In this document: positions 47,195 through 58,340 of the stretch, piece by piece | Layout of the letters: every line of letters begins with the position of its first letter | How positions within the stretch are numbered: the first letter of the stretch is position 1 | Origin: Coptis chinensis | Lineage: Eukaryota; Streptophyta; Magnoliopsida; Ranunculales; Ranunculaceae | DNA length: 64,000 nucleotides | NCBI GenBank assembly: GCA_015680905.1 | Contig: CM027377.1 | Coordinates: 6,100,501-6,164,500, forward strand | Direction: 5' to 3' | The notes under the pieces: model-generated | The model's database searches: none | What the model saw: the letters and a program-made list of their open reading frames with translations, nothing else | Told to the model about the DNA's origin: nothing | Made by a program: the position numbers and the translations under genes

Positions 47195-48040
47195 TACTTC
47201 CGACATCGAATCGCAATGTTGTCAACTCGAATCGAAACGGAATCGTTTTCCATTTTACCGAATCAGAATCGATCGAAATTAAATCGTGAAGATTCAAGCC
47301 ATAATATATATAGGGGTTGTAAATTTTTTACATATATGAATATACCATAAGAAAACTACTAATCACTTGGAGTTTGGAGTATAAGAAAGTAGAAATCCTA
47401 AGAAAAATCCCCAAATCTCTATTCTATGGTCGAAATTTATGAAAAATTACTGAAATTTAGATTTGAAAATGGGTGAAATTTGTCTAATTTTCGAAATAGA
47501 ATATGGGCTTAAGTTATATGGACCTGACCCAAGTCTTATTAAGTTGGATTGGACCTAACCCAGGTCCATAACTCCAAAACTCTAATAACGCAGGTCCATA
47601 ACTCTAACCATGGACCTGAACAACCTAACCCCAGGTCCATAACTCTAATAACCCTTCGTTCTCAAGAAAAAAAAAATTGAGGAGACCAGACCTCCAAAAA
47701 AAAAAAAAAAAAAAAGGAAATGAGAATAGAAGAAGAAGAAGAAGAATTAGAAGAAGAAGAAGAAGGTGAAGAAAAACGTACCTGGTAAGTTTTCTGATTT
47801 CTTTCTATCTTCTCTTTTTTTTTTTTTTTTTTTTTTCTCTTGATCTGTACCTGTTCCTGTTTTTTGGAATCGAAGGAATCGTTATTATTTCCGATTCCTA
47901 CGATTTTGCGATTCGAATCCCGATTTTTGACCGATTCCTATCACTAACGATTTGTTGGTACGATTCTGATCTTTTGAATTACGACTCGACTCGAGTCGTA
48001 CGATTCAAGTCGAGAATCGTACGACTTTGATAACTATGGG
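47195..48040. mobile_element. Probable insertion inside the gag region
   Basis: The gag frame stops making sense between about 47195 and 48040. This insert-like block is bounded by similar inverted sequences (TTGTCAACTCGAATCG on the left, CGTACGACTTTGATAA on the right) rich in TCGAATCG / CGATTC motifs. Inside are a GAA microsatellite (about 47728-47770) and poly-T (about 47815-47838). No target duplication was identified, so type and limits are uncertain. Confidence 0.4.
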
Positions 48041-48302
48041 AACTGGAACTATGCAAACTGTGATCACTAGGGGCATTGTCTTCTTCCCTTCGCACGAGTT
48101 GCTCTTCAACAGTTGCGGTGCGTCGATAATTTGGTACGAATTTCGACAACATCTCCTTAATCTCTTGCAATTCCATCTTGCTACCTTGTAGTTCTTCTAC
48201 ACGGTGTAGTCGTGTATTTACTGCTGGTGGTTGTCCACGTCCTCTTCGTTGAGTGTCCATGACGAGCAAACCAGGAAAAAACCTAAAAATCTAGTACCAA
48301 TT

Positions 48303-48588
48303 TGATGTATTACTTATATGAAGCAACTTGAATCAATAACACCAATGAATAAAATTGATAAACACCCAAAAAGTAGGGTTTTAAAGGAGAAACGAATTTT
48401 CTTAATTCAATCTCTTAATTAAACAATCCAAAAACAACCGACCTCACAATGAAAGCCTAGATGCCTTCATATAATAAAATCCTACTTCTAATTCTAATTA
48501 TAATCCTAATAGGAAACTACTACTAACATAACAAATAAAAATAGAAACTAACTAAACCAAATACTATTAATTCCATGCCCATGCATCA
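48303..48588 (-). repeat. 5' LTR of the gag-protease element
   Basis: 286 bp; on the element strand it begins TGATGCATGGGC and ends ATACATCA, right before the primer-site-like sequence. Pairs with 44860-45147. Confidence 0.92.
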
Positions 48589-51500
48589 TTTTCCTATAAT
48601 TATCAATTTCTAAGATGTCTTTTCTAGGACATTTAAATGTCATACAAGGATTCACAAATATGCTTAAATTTATATTTACAACACCTGATCTTACCAAAAT
48701 AGTTGGGATCAGTACCCCTTTCCTTGGTAGGATCCAATCATCCAAACTTGGAACGCACATTTCTTACAGAAATTTAGCAGACAAAAATTCTATAGCAAAA
48801 AAAAAAGACAAAAGGGCACACAAGATATTACCTCTTAAGCTTATTTCTCACTGCAACTTTATCTGCTGAAGCTCTCGAGATAGTGCTTCCCTTGGGCTTG
48901 ATGAAACCAGATCCTCATCTATGCTGAGCTTTGTCTTCAAATCATCTGGTAAAAGCCTATGAAAATTATAGATCAGTAATACTTGGAAACATGGCACATT
49001 ACTAAAACTCAACTATATTCAGATTTATGTCATACCATGACTTCATCTACGAAGCTTTTCCAGCTGAATTTGTTCAATGTGTAAGTGCGAGGAACATATG
49101 ACCCTTCCAAACCCAATTGTTCCACCGAATTTATATATAAACGATCTCTACCTTGCACCTTTACCAATATCAAAATACAACTTATTGTTAGGGCTTCACT
49201 TGGCAGATTTAAAATAAATATGACTAATAAAAGTAATTCTACCAAAGTACTTTTAATAAAAGTAACTATTTCTAGCTGGAGCCAATTGATAGAGAAGAAT
49301 AAAAAGGAGGATCCCTTTGCATGCAAACATTGATATAAATAAGGCAACATATCACATCCTTTTCAAGTTAGTAATGAACTTATTCCTGTTTGGCTTCCAT
49401 TTCATTTTCCATTTTTCAAAAAAATGCTTCCCTAGTTTGTGCAGACTACCTGACTTAAAACCTTAAATGATCTATCTCACCCCTCTTTATGCATGCGATC
49501 TTCATTATTTGTTTCTTCCCAAAGCATTATGACCCAAACACACTTTCAAATTGAGGTCTGTTTGTTCTTGCTCCTAATAGCAACTAATTTAACATGTTTA
49601 AATGACAGTTGAACTGTTTGTTCATTTTAGTATTCAAAACAAGTGCTCCTTTCTTAACAAATTCACTTCTGTTTGACATGAATTTGTATTGTCTTCTTGA
49701 AAAATACAATTCCACTTAGCGCCACAAAACACCACATATTTGGCTGTATGAGAATCAACTCATACATATCCTTTCTGTATCACACATTTCTTCAAGGGTA
49801 TAGACTCAAAAATCTAAATTACTTCATGAATGATATTGATACCTGAACATAGTGACGATTTAGCTGTTCTAACCAATCAATTTTACAGAGACTTTTCTTC
49901 TTCAGAAAAGACATGGCTGCTTCGTTTCAGTATAGCAGCAATGGTGTAACCTAAAGCCATCAAGCCACCAAGAAGGCGACACTGACTTCAAAGGTGATTC
50001 TTGGTGATATTATGAAGGGACTGTCTGTAACCCATTCCTGTAGGAGAAAAAAAACCCGAGATGAGGACTAATAAAAGCTATTGACAAATAATAATCAAAC
50101 AGACAAGTGAAAACAAATAGAATACTCCCAGACATACAGAAGACACCTAATTTAAAAAGAATATGATTAATTTCGAAAACACTACATTTAGGAAAGTCAA
50201 AACAACGAGAAATAATTAATAGAACTAACATTTAGTAGTTTCCAGTCTTTCCACCAAAAATTGATTAATATCATTTCCACCAAAAGAACTAGATAGACCA
50301 TATTTACAACAAATAATAGTATCGGACCATTCTTTCTTAAGCATCAACTACTAACTATGCAGACGGTAAATTTCTACCCTAGGTGCTTCGTACAAGAGGT
50401 TTTGCCCACTTAGATCTCACAACCTATCTTATTCTAAATGATGCACTGATGAGTAGGTATAATGATCCAACCCATGCTGCCATGTACATACTGTCCCCTT
50501 TTTAGTCACCCTGGCTCAAGACCATGTCCTGCCGCCATTCATTGGTCGCGGGTCTTTCTCACAAGAACTTGACTATGATATCAGTACTGAAATTTGCCAA
50601 AGTTACTAAACGACAAACCTCAAACATAAGATTGTATTTTTCCATCCCTGTTCCAAGATCCAGAAATATGATTGGTAAGCTTCAGGATCTTCACCTGGCG
50701 GTAGTAGATATATATCATAAGTCTCCTCCATAGTTTCTTTATGTTCTTTTGATAAAACAGCTCTTATTTGATCCATTGTCAACGTCCTTGGAGACTGCAA
50801 AAGGAGAGACCCAGTGAAGATGTAAATAATAAAAAAAGTCGCTCGTAAATACAGATAAGATAAAAAGAAACCAAGGTCAACCTTTAAAATGTAAGTGGGA
50901 TTCTGAAATCCCGTGAATGGATTGAACTTGTTGATGATTTTAATATGTGCAGTTCGTAGATCTGGCTCAATAAAAGCCTTATACATTGGATAAACCTGCA
51001 CAGAAAAAAGTGTCTTATAGAAGCTAGAGATGCTTTAATAAACCTATACAAGCCATTCAAACTATTTTTAAAGAGCAAAATCTAACATGGGAAAAGTGAA
51101 AGAACCGTTTCAGAAATCTGATGAATAATTTCTTCAGGTTCTTGGCCAGCACGCTGTATATCCCGTAAAACCCTTTTTACGAGATCAAAGTGAACACCAC
51201 CTGTGACAGATACACGGAGATCTAGTAATGGTCGCAATCTCTCACTCAAAGCGTGAGATACCTTCAATGATCACAACCGGGAGCTTGGGACTTCAACTGT
51301 CCTGATGGGATGATTGAGTTATGTAAGAAGTGCTGAATTAGAAATAGAATAAATTTTGTTTGAACTAGAATGCAGAAAGGGAATCATATATTGAGAGATA
51401 CTTTATCAACCCACTTGTAAGAAAACAAAGAGCAGAGCATGAGGCAGTAACACTAACAATACAATCCTATCATTAGAAAGCATGTACAGCTAAGATTTCT

Positions 51501-53822
51501 GAACTATTGGAACTCAAAAATATGATGAAAAAACAAAACTATGACAAATGGAAACAACAGAATACAATAGAAAACATTAGGGACTGGTTTTAGTTCCTCC
51601 CCTTCTTAAAGAACCAAAATTAAGTATCTTCAATGTTGTAATGTGAAACCCCTAGGATATGTTTCCGGATGTGGAGGACGAGACATGACTTTAGTACACA
51701 TCAGGCGGATTCATCCAAAACGTAGGGTTCTTAAGACAATTTATCTCTCGTTAGTGCTTAATCCCTTTCAAAAGGATCTTCAATCTCCATGAAGGGTTCT
51801 TATGTGGGTACCACGTGAAAGAATTAAGCCAGCTTGGCACAGAGTGGTATGCCGCCAAGGAAGTTCCTCCTAAAGGTGATACTCTCCCCGAGGGTATGGG
51901 AAGGTACCTAGAATCATTCAAGGATAGATCGGTGTGTTCCCATGAATCTGAAGACATTTATAAATCCCGTGTTTCCTACTGAAATCACTCACTCTATGAT
52001 GTAGAAATTATAAAGATTTCTCACCTGTATCCTGTTCGACTGCTCGACTTGAAGTCATAAATTGGCACCTGCACTGATTTTCCCTCTTTGAGGCCATGAA
52101 TATTATTGAGCAATGTATCATAGTCCGTCACGCGAGGATCTGTTTCCAAATAAACACATGTACCAGAATATAGGAAGCTTCACAAGTAATGTTTATAAAA
52201 ACTAAGTAAAAGCAAATTTCTACTCAACATAAACAACTCAAGAAACCCAGACATCGCGAAAAGGAAGAAAAGACAGATAAGATGTAAAGAGTACCATCAA
52301 AGTTTCCGTCAATTATACGACTGGAATCGTTATAGTTGTCCATTGATAAGAAAGCAATGCTGGGCATGAAATTAAGCACCTTCTCCGTAAACACAGACTT
52401 CCCAGCTCCAGAGGGGCCTGCTATTCCTACCAATAGTATCCCATCGGTTTTGGGCTAGTAATTGGCATGCACGGATTACAATAAAGAAACCCTTCTCAAA
52501 GGACAATGGGTCTTGGATTGGGACAATCTCAGCAGCGACTAGAGTCTTTTCTCTTTGGTGTGGTTGTTTTAGGTGGTAAAGGTGATTTTTTAGAAGAAGT
52601 TATTCGTGGTGTGGTTTTTTGTGCAAAGGTGGTTTCTGGAGAAGACTTCTCTGTGGTGGGTTTGGAGTAGCGTATTCGATGGTGTGGGTGTTTTATGAAG
52701 GCTTGGAATTTGGCGCACATTCGATTATTGCGACGACCCACTCTTCATGCTCACGTTGGGAATGTTCAAAACCAGATGAATCTTGATTTGAAGAGTTCTC
52801 ATCCTCTTGGAAGCTTTCTCTTGCGGCTACCCTTAAGCCTAACCTTTGGTTTCGCCTCCTCATGAGGTGGTTCTAGCCATGTACTTTTCGTGAGCAATCT
52901 CCATAAGTTTCCTAACCATAACCCTCTCGCTTCTTCTTGAAGCCATTTCATACCTTTTCATAAACATATCCATCGAAGGTCTATGTCGGGACCAACACCC
53001 ACCGACATACTTGGAAAAACAGAGGCGAGTTTTCAAAAGCGGATCGATAGCATTCAAAGATATGGAACGTTCTTGCTTTTGAAGTTCAATGATTTCATGA
53101 GCACATGGCAATCCATGACCGGGCGCTAAATAACACCCACAAATGAACTCGGTCCTTAGCAAAGACGGCTTTACATGGGTATCTAGTTCTTCATAAAGCA
53201 AGTCCAAACATTTTCTTGAGACCAAGTTTCGAAGTTCACTAAATAAAGGAATTGTGGTGGTGGCCGGGTTACAATCGACTCTTCTCAAAAGTACCTCTAA
53301 TCTCGGGCAATTTGGATCTCTAAAATCGGGTGGATCAAGTAAAACATACTTAGAAAATCATGTACGTTTGTGTTTCCTAGAACACGCTTCACCTCGAAAG
53401 CATGAGACCCTTCGACTTCTATTGGTCGTCAGACTCCAAAATGATTGTGTTGATCGTCTAACAACATCTGAATCGATCCTTGTAAGGCAACTAAGTCTCT
53501 CACGATAACTAACAAAATTGGAGTACTCAACCCTATATTGTTTTTCCAAAGCAGCAATTCTACGCTTAAAGATATCCTCATCCTCGATTTCACTACTGTT
53601 GTTCCACGAACCGCCTTTATCTACAAGTTCTGTGGTGGGAAAAATCATTGCATTTCCGAAAGACGACATGTAGAGATATGCCATCTAGAGAGATGCTTGG
53701 CGCCGGGGAAACACAATATCGCCGCACTCATCAAGGCCAAGTCCCGTCGGACACGATCACGGATGACCTTTCTTCACCCAAAGAAGTCGTTAAACCGACG
53801 CGAAAGCCCACTCATAGTCTAA

Positions 53823-54569
53823 TAGGGGTGTAAAATGGGCGGTACGGCCCGACAAAATTTCTTTATGAGTGGTCGGGCCTGTGAGGGCCAACACTTGAAT
53901 TATCGACCCTCGCCTTCACCGACCCTTTTAGAAAACTATGGTCGGCTACCGAGGGCCGGGTCTACCGGGCTGCATAACTTGTCAATTATTCAAAACTCTT
54001 GAATACAACTTGTTTAGACTTCATTAACATATTTGGTTTTATCAAATTTCATTAACCGATTAACATATTCATTACAAAAATTCTTTGAAAACTTATCAAA
54101 CTTCATTAACATATACAATAGAATATATGAATATATTCTATGGGATGTAGATATATCCATATAATATACGGTATCCTATAGAATATATTCACATATTCTA
54201 ACAATATATTCATTACAAAGAGAGAACCTTCATTACAAGACTTCATTATATCAACTACTATACTTGAAATTTACATTTCTACCCTATGTAATAATAAGTA
54301 AAACTTAAAACCCTAAGGGTATTATCGTAATTTTGTTTAGAAAATCTAAATATCAACGGTAGGCCTTAATAATGGGCTTTGTGAGGGCTTTAGAGGGTCG
54401 GGCCGAGGGCCGCCATCATGTTTCCATATCTAGGCCCTTACCCTCCCTCAAAACATGAGGGTCGGGCCCCCCGCCTCAAATTGCATCTTGAGGGCTTAAA
54501 TTTGGGGCTTTTTGTCTACGGGGCGGGTCGGGTCGGGGGGGGGAGGGGAGGGCCGCTTTTACACCCCTA
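53823..54569. mobile_element. Non-autonomous hAT MITE inside the MULE transposase exon
   Basis: Terminal inverted repeats TAGGGGTGTAAAA (53823) and TTTTACACCCCTA (54569). The flanks TAGTCTAA (53815-53822) and TAGTCTAT (54570-54577) match at 7 of 8 positions, an 8-bp hAT duplication. GC-rich ends with GGGCCG/CGGCCC motifs surround an AT-rich middle; 747 bp; no transposase. The transposase coding sequence resumes on the far side. Confidence 0.88.
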
Positions 54570-55599
54570 TAGTCTATCATTTGTTCGGTTGGAGCAACAC
54601 TTGATGATCGCGGAAAGACTTCGTGTTGAAGTCACCCTCACAAACCGCATAAAAAGGCCACCGACACTTATTGGTTTTGTAGGTTGCATCTATGATGAAA
54701 ACTTTTGGAAAAGTCCGAGCCATTTTAACACCGTCGGGATGGGCCTATAACAATCCCGTTATCACATCCTCTTTCACCTCCTCGAAATAATGGTTTTTTG
54801 CTAACAACTCATAATCTGCATTTGCGAGCGATCGTTCATATCCAATGTCCTCACCTTGTGCCTGGCATTGTAGACTTGATATATGCTAGATAGGTTATCA
54901 AAAACCTATGTCTGATGGACTTCAAAACTTCTTTAGGCTTAACTCCATTTTGAGTCATCTCTGACAAGAACTCGAATTATGGAACAGTCAGTCGAGTAGC
55001 AAATGCATGTCCTTCAAGGGTCTTCGCCAATGGATGGTTGTGAACACCATTAAGAACGACAATTTTCCAACTATCGATAATGTCGCGTTGGAAAATACAT
55101 CTTAACTTAAATGGACATCCATGTTTCTTGGTTCCCGTATTTCTCTTATTAGCTTTATCTGCTTTTTGTGAACGATACACTAACTCTCGTAATCTAAATC
55201 CAGCCTTGGTAATTTTCGGTTCAGATTAGCATTCTGCGACTTCCCAATTACCACAACCACATTACATTGTTTTCCCCGAGAAGTTGCCCAACCAATTACG
55301 TCATTACGTGTATGAAATACCTAAAGATATGAAAGAAAGCAACAATCAATAAACTAATATAATTTCATTTAGAAAATAAAAACAAGTGAAAACAATGCCT
55401 ACTATGTACCTCTTCCGTACTAAATATTTCTGTTGTATCCATTGAAAGTGGTTGAACATCATCCATGTCATTCGAGTTTCCAGAGTTCTCGAAACAAACC
55501 GAAGGATCCTAAATAAAGAACAGTTGTTAATTGATGTTTGGCTTAAGTACCAAATGCCACAAACACACCGTTTACCACTGTTTGTGTTTTTCTATGTTC

Positions 55600-56280
55600 A
55601 AATCCTAAAACAACATGGCCACACCGTTAGAGATTCCAAAAAACATAACTTTATATTTTTTCAAAGTTCTAATCCCAAACGACTTAACCACACAGTTTGG
55701 ACTGAGTCCCAACGGTGTGGCCAAGTCGTTTGGGACTTATTCCAAACGGTGTGGCCATACCGTTCAAGAGGCAAAAAAACAGACAAGTCATTTTTTCCAA
55801 ATTCAAATCCCAAACGACATGGCCATACCGTTTGGGACTAAGTCCAAACGGTGTGGCCATGCCGTTTGAGACTAAGTCCAAACGGTGTGGACACACCATT
55901 CAAGAGGCAAAAAAATAGACAAGTCATTTTTTCCAAGTTCAAATCCCAAACGACATGGCCATACCGTTTGGGACTAAGTCCAAACGGTGTGGCCATGCCG
56001 TTTGAGACTAAGTCCAAACGGTGTGGACACACCGTTCAAGAGGCAAAAAGCGGACAAGTCATTTTTTCCAAGTTCAATTAACGACATGGCTACACCGTTT
56101 GGGACCTACTTCAACCAAACGGTGGCCATGCCGTTTGGGACTAAGTCCAAACGGTGTGGACACACCGGCAAGTTTTTTTGGTCCATATGTCAAACGACAT
56201 GGCCACATCGTTTTGGACTCAGTCCAGTCGGTGTGACCAGACCATTTGATGTGAAATACAAACGACCTAGCCGGGTCGTT
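55600..56280. repeat. 136-bp minisatellite built of palindromic CCAAACGG/CCGTTTGG modules
   Basis: A 136-bp unit recurs exactly: TTCAAGAGGCAAAAA-type starts lie at 55763, 55899 and 56035. Each unit carries several copies of AAACGGTGTGGCCAT and of its near inverse CCGTTTGGGACTAAGTCC, so neighbouring modules can pair. Decayed units extend the array on both sides. It lies in intron 1 of the MULE/FAR1-like gene. As 136 is not a multiple of 3, the repetitive open frames across it shift and are not genes. Confidence 0.93.
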
Positions 56281-56533
56281 TAAGCCTCGAATTTTCTCTT
56301 TCAACCACGTTATACATCAATAATTACTACATGCATAATTATTACATGTATAATTACTACATGCATAATTACGTTTAATTTAGATTTACCTTATTCTTAT
56401 TAAATGCATCATCATCCATTTCTCTATTTTCTTCACTTCGAACTTGTTCTACATTTTCTTCTTGAATGGGGTTATGATGCATTACATTTTCTTCGTCATC
56501 TTCATGTTCTAAAATGGGGTTGGACTCTTCCAT

Positions 56534-57549
56534 TAGTGTTTAGTGTTAGTGTTAGGGTTTAAGGGTTTTTGGTTTTTTTATTGTGGAAGAGAAGAGAATA
56601 TAAGAGAATATAAGAGAATGGCTGAAAAGGTTGCAACAAGTCAAATTCACTTTGGTTTGGGAGGTGCCCAACACAAAACAACTTTTGGAACCAATGGCAA
56701 ATTTGTAATAAGTGTTTTAGTTTTTGGGATCTGCCCAACACAATATGGGGTCCGACAGTAACAAACACCTTTTTATAGTGTTTTGGAAGGATAATTTTAT
56801 TTTTATAAGAAGGTAATTGTATTAATAGCCAAAAGAAATAAAAAAAGTTTCATGTATCACTTTTTTCATTAATTTATAAATCTGTAATTTCCATTTTGAT
56901 CTTGAGCCACCCTATATATGGCCTATGTTATGGGAGGCGATCAAATAAGGTAACTATTAATTTTTGGCTAAATCTACTGTGCGCGAGATGTATCGTGCGT
57001 CCTCACATCTGGGCCACTCACACACAGAGATGAGGGTGTATTTCACAAAAGAAGTACTAATCCAAAGGCTCATACATCTTGCGTACCATACAGCATGCGC
57101 ACTGAAGACATGCTCTTAATTTTTAGCCTACATATACAAAAATAGAACTTTCGGGGATTCTGGCAGTGTATAGTAGGTTTTTGCAGTGTAGATTGGTTCA
57201 TCGGTTCATCCAAATCATAAGCATGTTGACTGATTTATTTCACGAGTTGAAACTTTCTAATTAGCTTGAAAAGATAGAGATTAAATATTAGGAAGGAAAA
57301 ATCATCATGCCGCCCATTTTCTCTATATTAACTTATAAATTGAAAAGTAGTAAGTTAGTAACTAGCATTCTGACGACTATGGAAATTCTAATTCGAGATG
57401 TAAAATAATATAAACCAACCCGGCTGTATGAACTAATATTACAACCTCCAATCTCACTCGTCTCTCTCTCGATTCTTTTCTCCTTCTCTTTTCTTTCTCT
57501 CTCCATCTCTCTTTTATATCTTTTCTCTTCCATGATCTCTCCTCTTTCC
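56534..57549. other. Upstream of the MULE gene; no gene seen
   Basis: Contains a repeated GCCCAACACAA motif (about 56668 and 56734) and the start of a pyrimidine-rich stretch (57460-57545). No coding region recognised. It may include the outer end of the MULE and the 3' LTR end of the gypsy-type element, but no boundary could be fixed. Confidence 0.4.
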
Positions 57550-58340
57550 ACGTGTCGCGGCAGTTACCCTGCAGTTAAGGTTCCGCCTCCATCACTCCAT
57601 GTCTCGCAAAGATTCTGAACGGTTGAGATACCGCTGGATCCGATGCGTGCGACTGCTCTCCCGGCCTATACCAGATCCGGGTCCCATTGTGTCCACTAAC
57701 ATCCTATGTCATGTATACGCCCTATACAGATGCCCTCTCGGTCAGATTGATGGTCCGCGAACCACAATGTGGCCGAGAACTACCCGGTCTCGGGCCATAC
57801 CCCTTTCTTGGAATACTTCTCTTCGGCCCCATCTACTCTGTCCCTTTATCCTCTTTCCATTAGCACGCGGCTCCACGGTTTCCTCAGATCGCTAATCGAA
57901 ATCACGGGCGCGCGCTTTCGTTTCTTGTTTCTTCGAAAATCGAGACCAACTGGCGTCCCCATTTCCTTGGTCCTCTGGCGGTTAATTCCATTGTCCCTGC
58001 CCCTTCAAATCCCGCCAAATCTCTTCTCTTAAAACCCTCAACACCCTCAAAACCCTCATAACCAGCAAACCCCTTATTACCTCTTCAAATTCCCTTTCAA
58101 ACTCTTTCCTCATCGTTCCCCATTGTTTTCTTCAATAGCTCTCCGGCTCCGTGTTCTACTCCATAGCTTTGGTCCTCTCTCGTTCTGGGTTTGTCTTCCC
58201 CTTTACAATCGTTTTTCTTTTTCCTCTCATTATTTGGTATTCACTATTTTTGGACGATTTGCTTCCATCGGTTTCTTCTTTTCTAAGATTAAGCGCTTCT
58301 ATCTTTTTGTAAACTTCCTCCTTAAGATCTTGTTTCCATT

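Larger units (their letters stand above)
44860..48588 (-). mobile_element. Complete LTR retrotransposon with gag and protease only
   Basis: Two LTRs (44860-45147 and 48303-48588), each TG...CA, are flanked by a perfect 5-bp duplication TTTTC (44855-44859 and 48589-48593). Minus-strand order: a start at 48269 (MDTQRRGRGQPPAV), charged and Pro-rich gag N-region, gag core with FDGKLQHDVF-like and FMHLQNLKQKLKSVTEYTE, zinc knuckle CGKVGHKKSDC (about 45780), and aspartic protease VIIDSGSSDNLIS (about 45545). Gag is broken by frameshifts. No reverse transcriptase or integrase fits between protease and 3' LTR, so it depends on another element or is a deletion derivative. Primer-site-like TTGGTACTAGA follows the 5' LTR, a poor match to the Met-tRNA site. 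The LTRs differ at roughly 20 positions by eye, so the insertion is not very recent. Confidence 0.93.
43728..52741 (-). pseudogene. Triphosphate tunnel metalloenzyme gene (TTM1/TTM2 type), disrupted
   Basis: The plant family joins a uridine-kinase-like P-loop domain, a CYTH triphosphate-tunnel domain, a coiled coil and a C-terminal membrane anchor; characterised members act as pyrophosphatases in immunity and senescence. Exon-like pieces: 52741-52295, 52139-52025, 51301-51106, 50995-50882, 50794-50619, 50037-49843, 49158-49036, 48956-48832, 44598-44478, 44381-44124, 43946-43728. Seen: Walker A GPSGAGKS, VPIYDFKSSSR, VTGGVHFDLVKRVLRDIQRA, INKFNPFTGFQNPTYILK, EETYDIYLLPPGEDPE, KIDWLEQLNRHYVQ, QLGLEGSYVPRTY, coiled-coil QLSEQISTLNERMDEF and tail ARGQRQLMHQLDNLSNF before a hydrophobic segment. 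Broken by an in-frame TAA (44247-44249) and by 1-2 base indels near 52531, 52446, 51282, 51264, 50665, 49977, 49905, 49105, 49055 and 48870. Splice sites are conserved. An LTR element sits in the 48832/44598 intron. True start uncertain. Confidence 0.88.
52860..56533 (-). pseudogene. FAR1/FRS-related MULE transposase gene, disrupted
   Basis: Exon 1 (about 56533-56387) starts MEESNPILEHEDDEENVMHH and is acidic. Exon 2 (about 55508-55410) encodes MDDVQPLSMDTTEIFSTEE. Next come VFHTRNDVIGWATSRGKQCN (from about 55320) and a WRKY/GCM1-like zinc region with CPFKLRC and HNHPLAKTLEGHAFA (about 55100-54980). DDE-type transposase pieces follow: IDATYKTNK (about 54675) and DLALMSAAILCFPGAKHL (about 53720). 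The C-terminal SWIM finger CGCYLAPGHGLPCAHEI lies near 53110, and the frame stops at 52860. This order fits MULE transposases and the domesticated FAR1 family. A hAT MITE interrupts the transposase exon at 53823-54569, and several frameshifts and stops occur elsewhere, so it cannot work as read. It may be the core of an old MULE inserted just upstream of the TTM gene; no MULE terminal repeats were identified. Confidence 0.8.

Noticed and set aside
53254..53833. Plus-strand frames opposite the MULE transposase
   Set aside because: Shadows of the minus-strand coding sequence, which has clear SWIM-finger and transposase motifs.
55451..56304. Many overlapping frames on both strands with repeated PNGVAMPF / KRYGHVVWD-like peptides
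   Set aside because: They are translations of the 136-bp minisatellite; the period is not a multiple of three, so the frames drift. Not genes.
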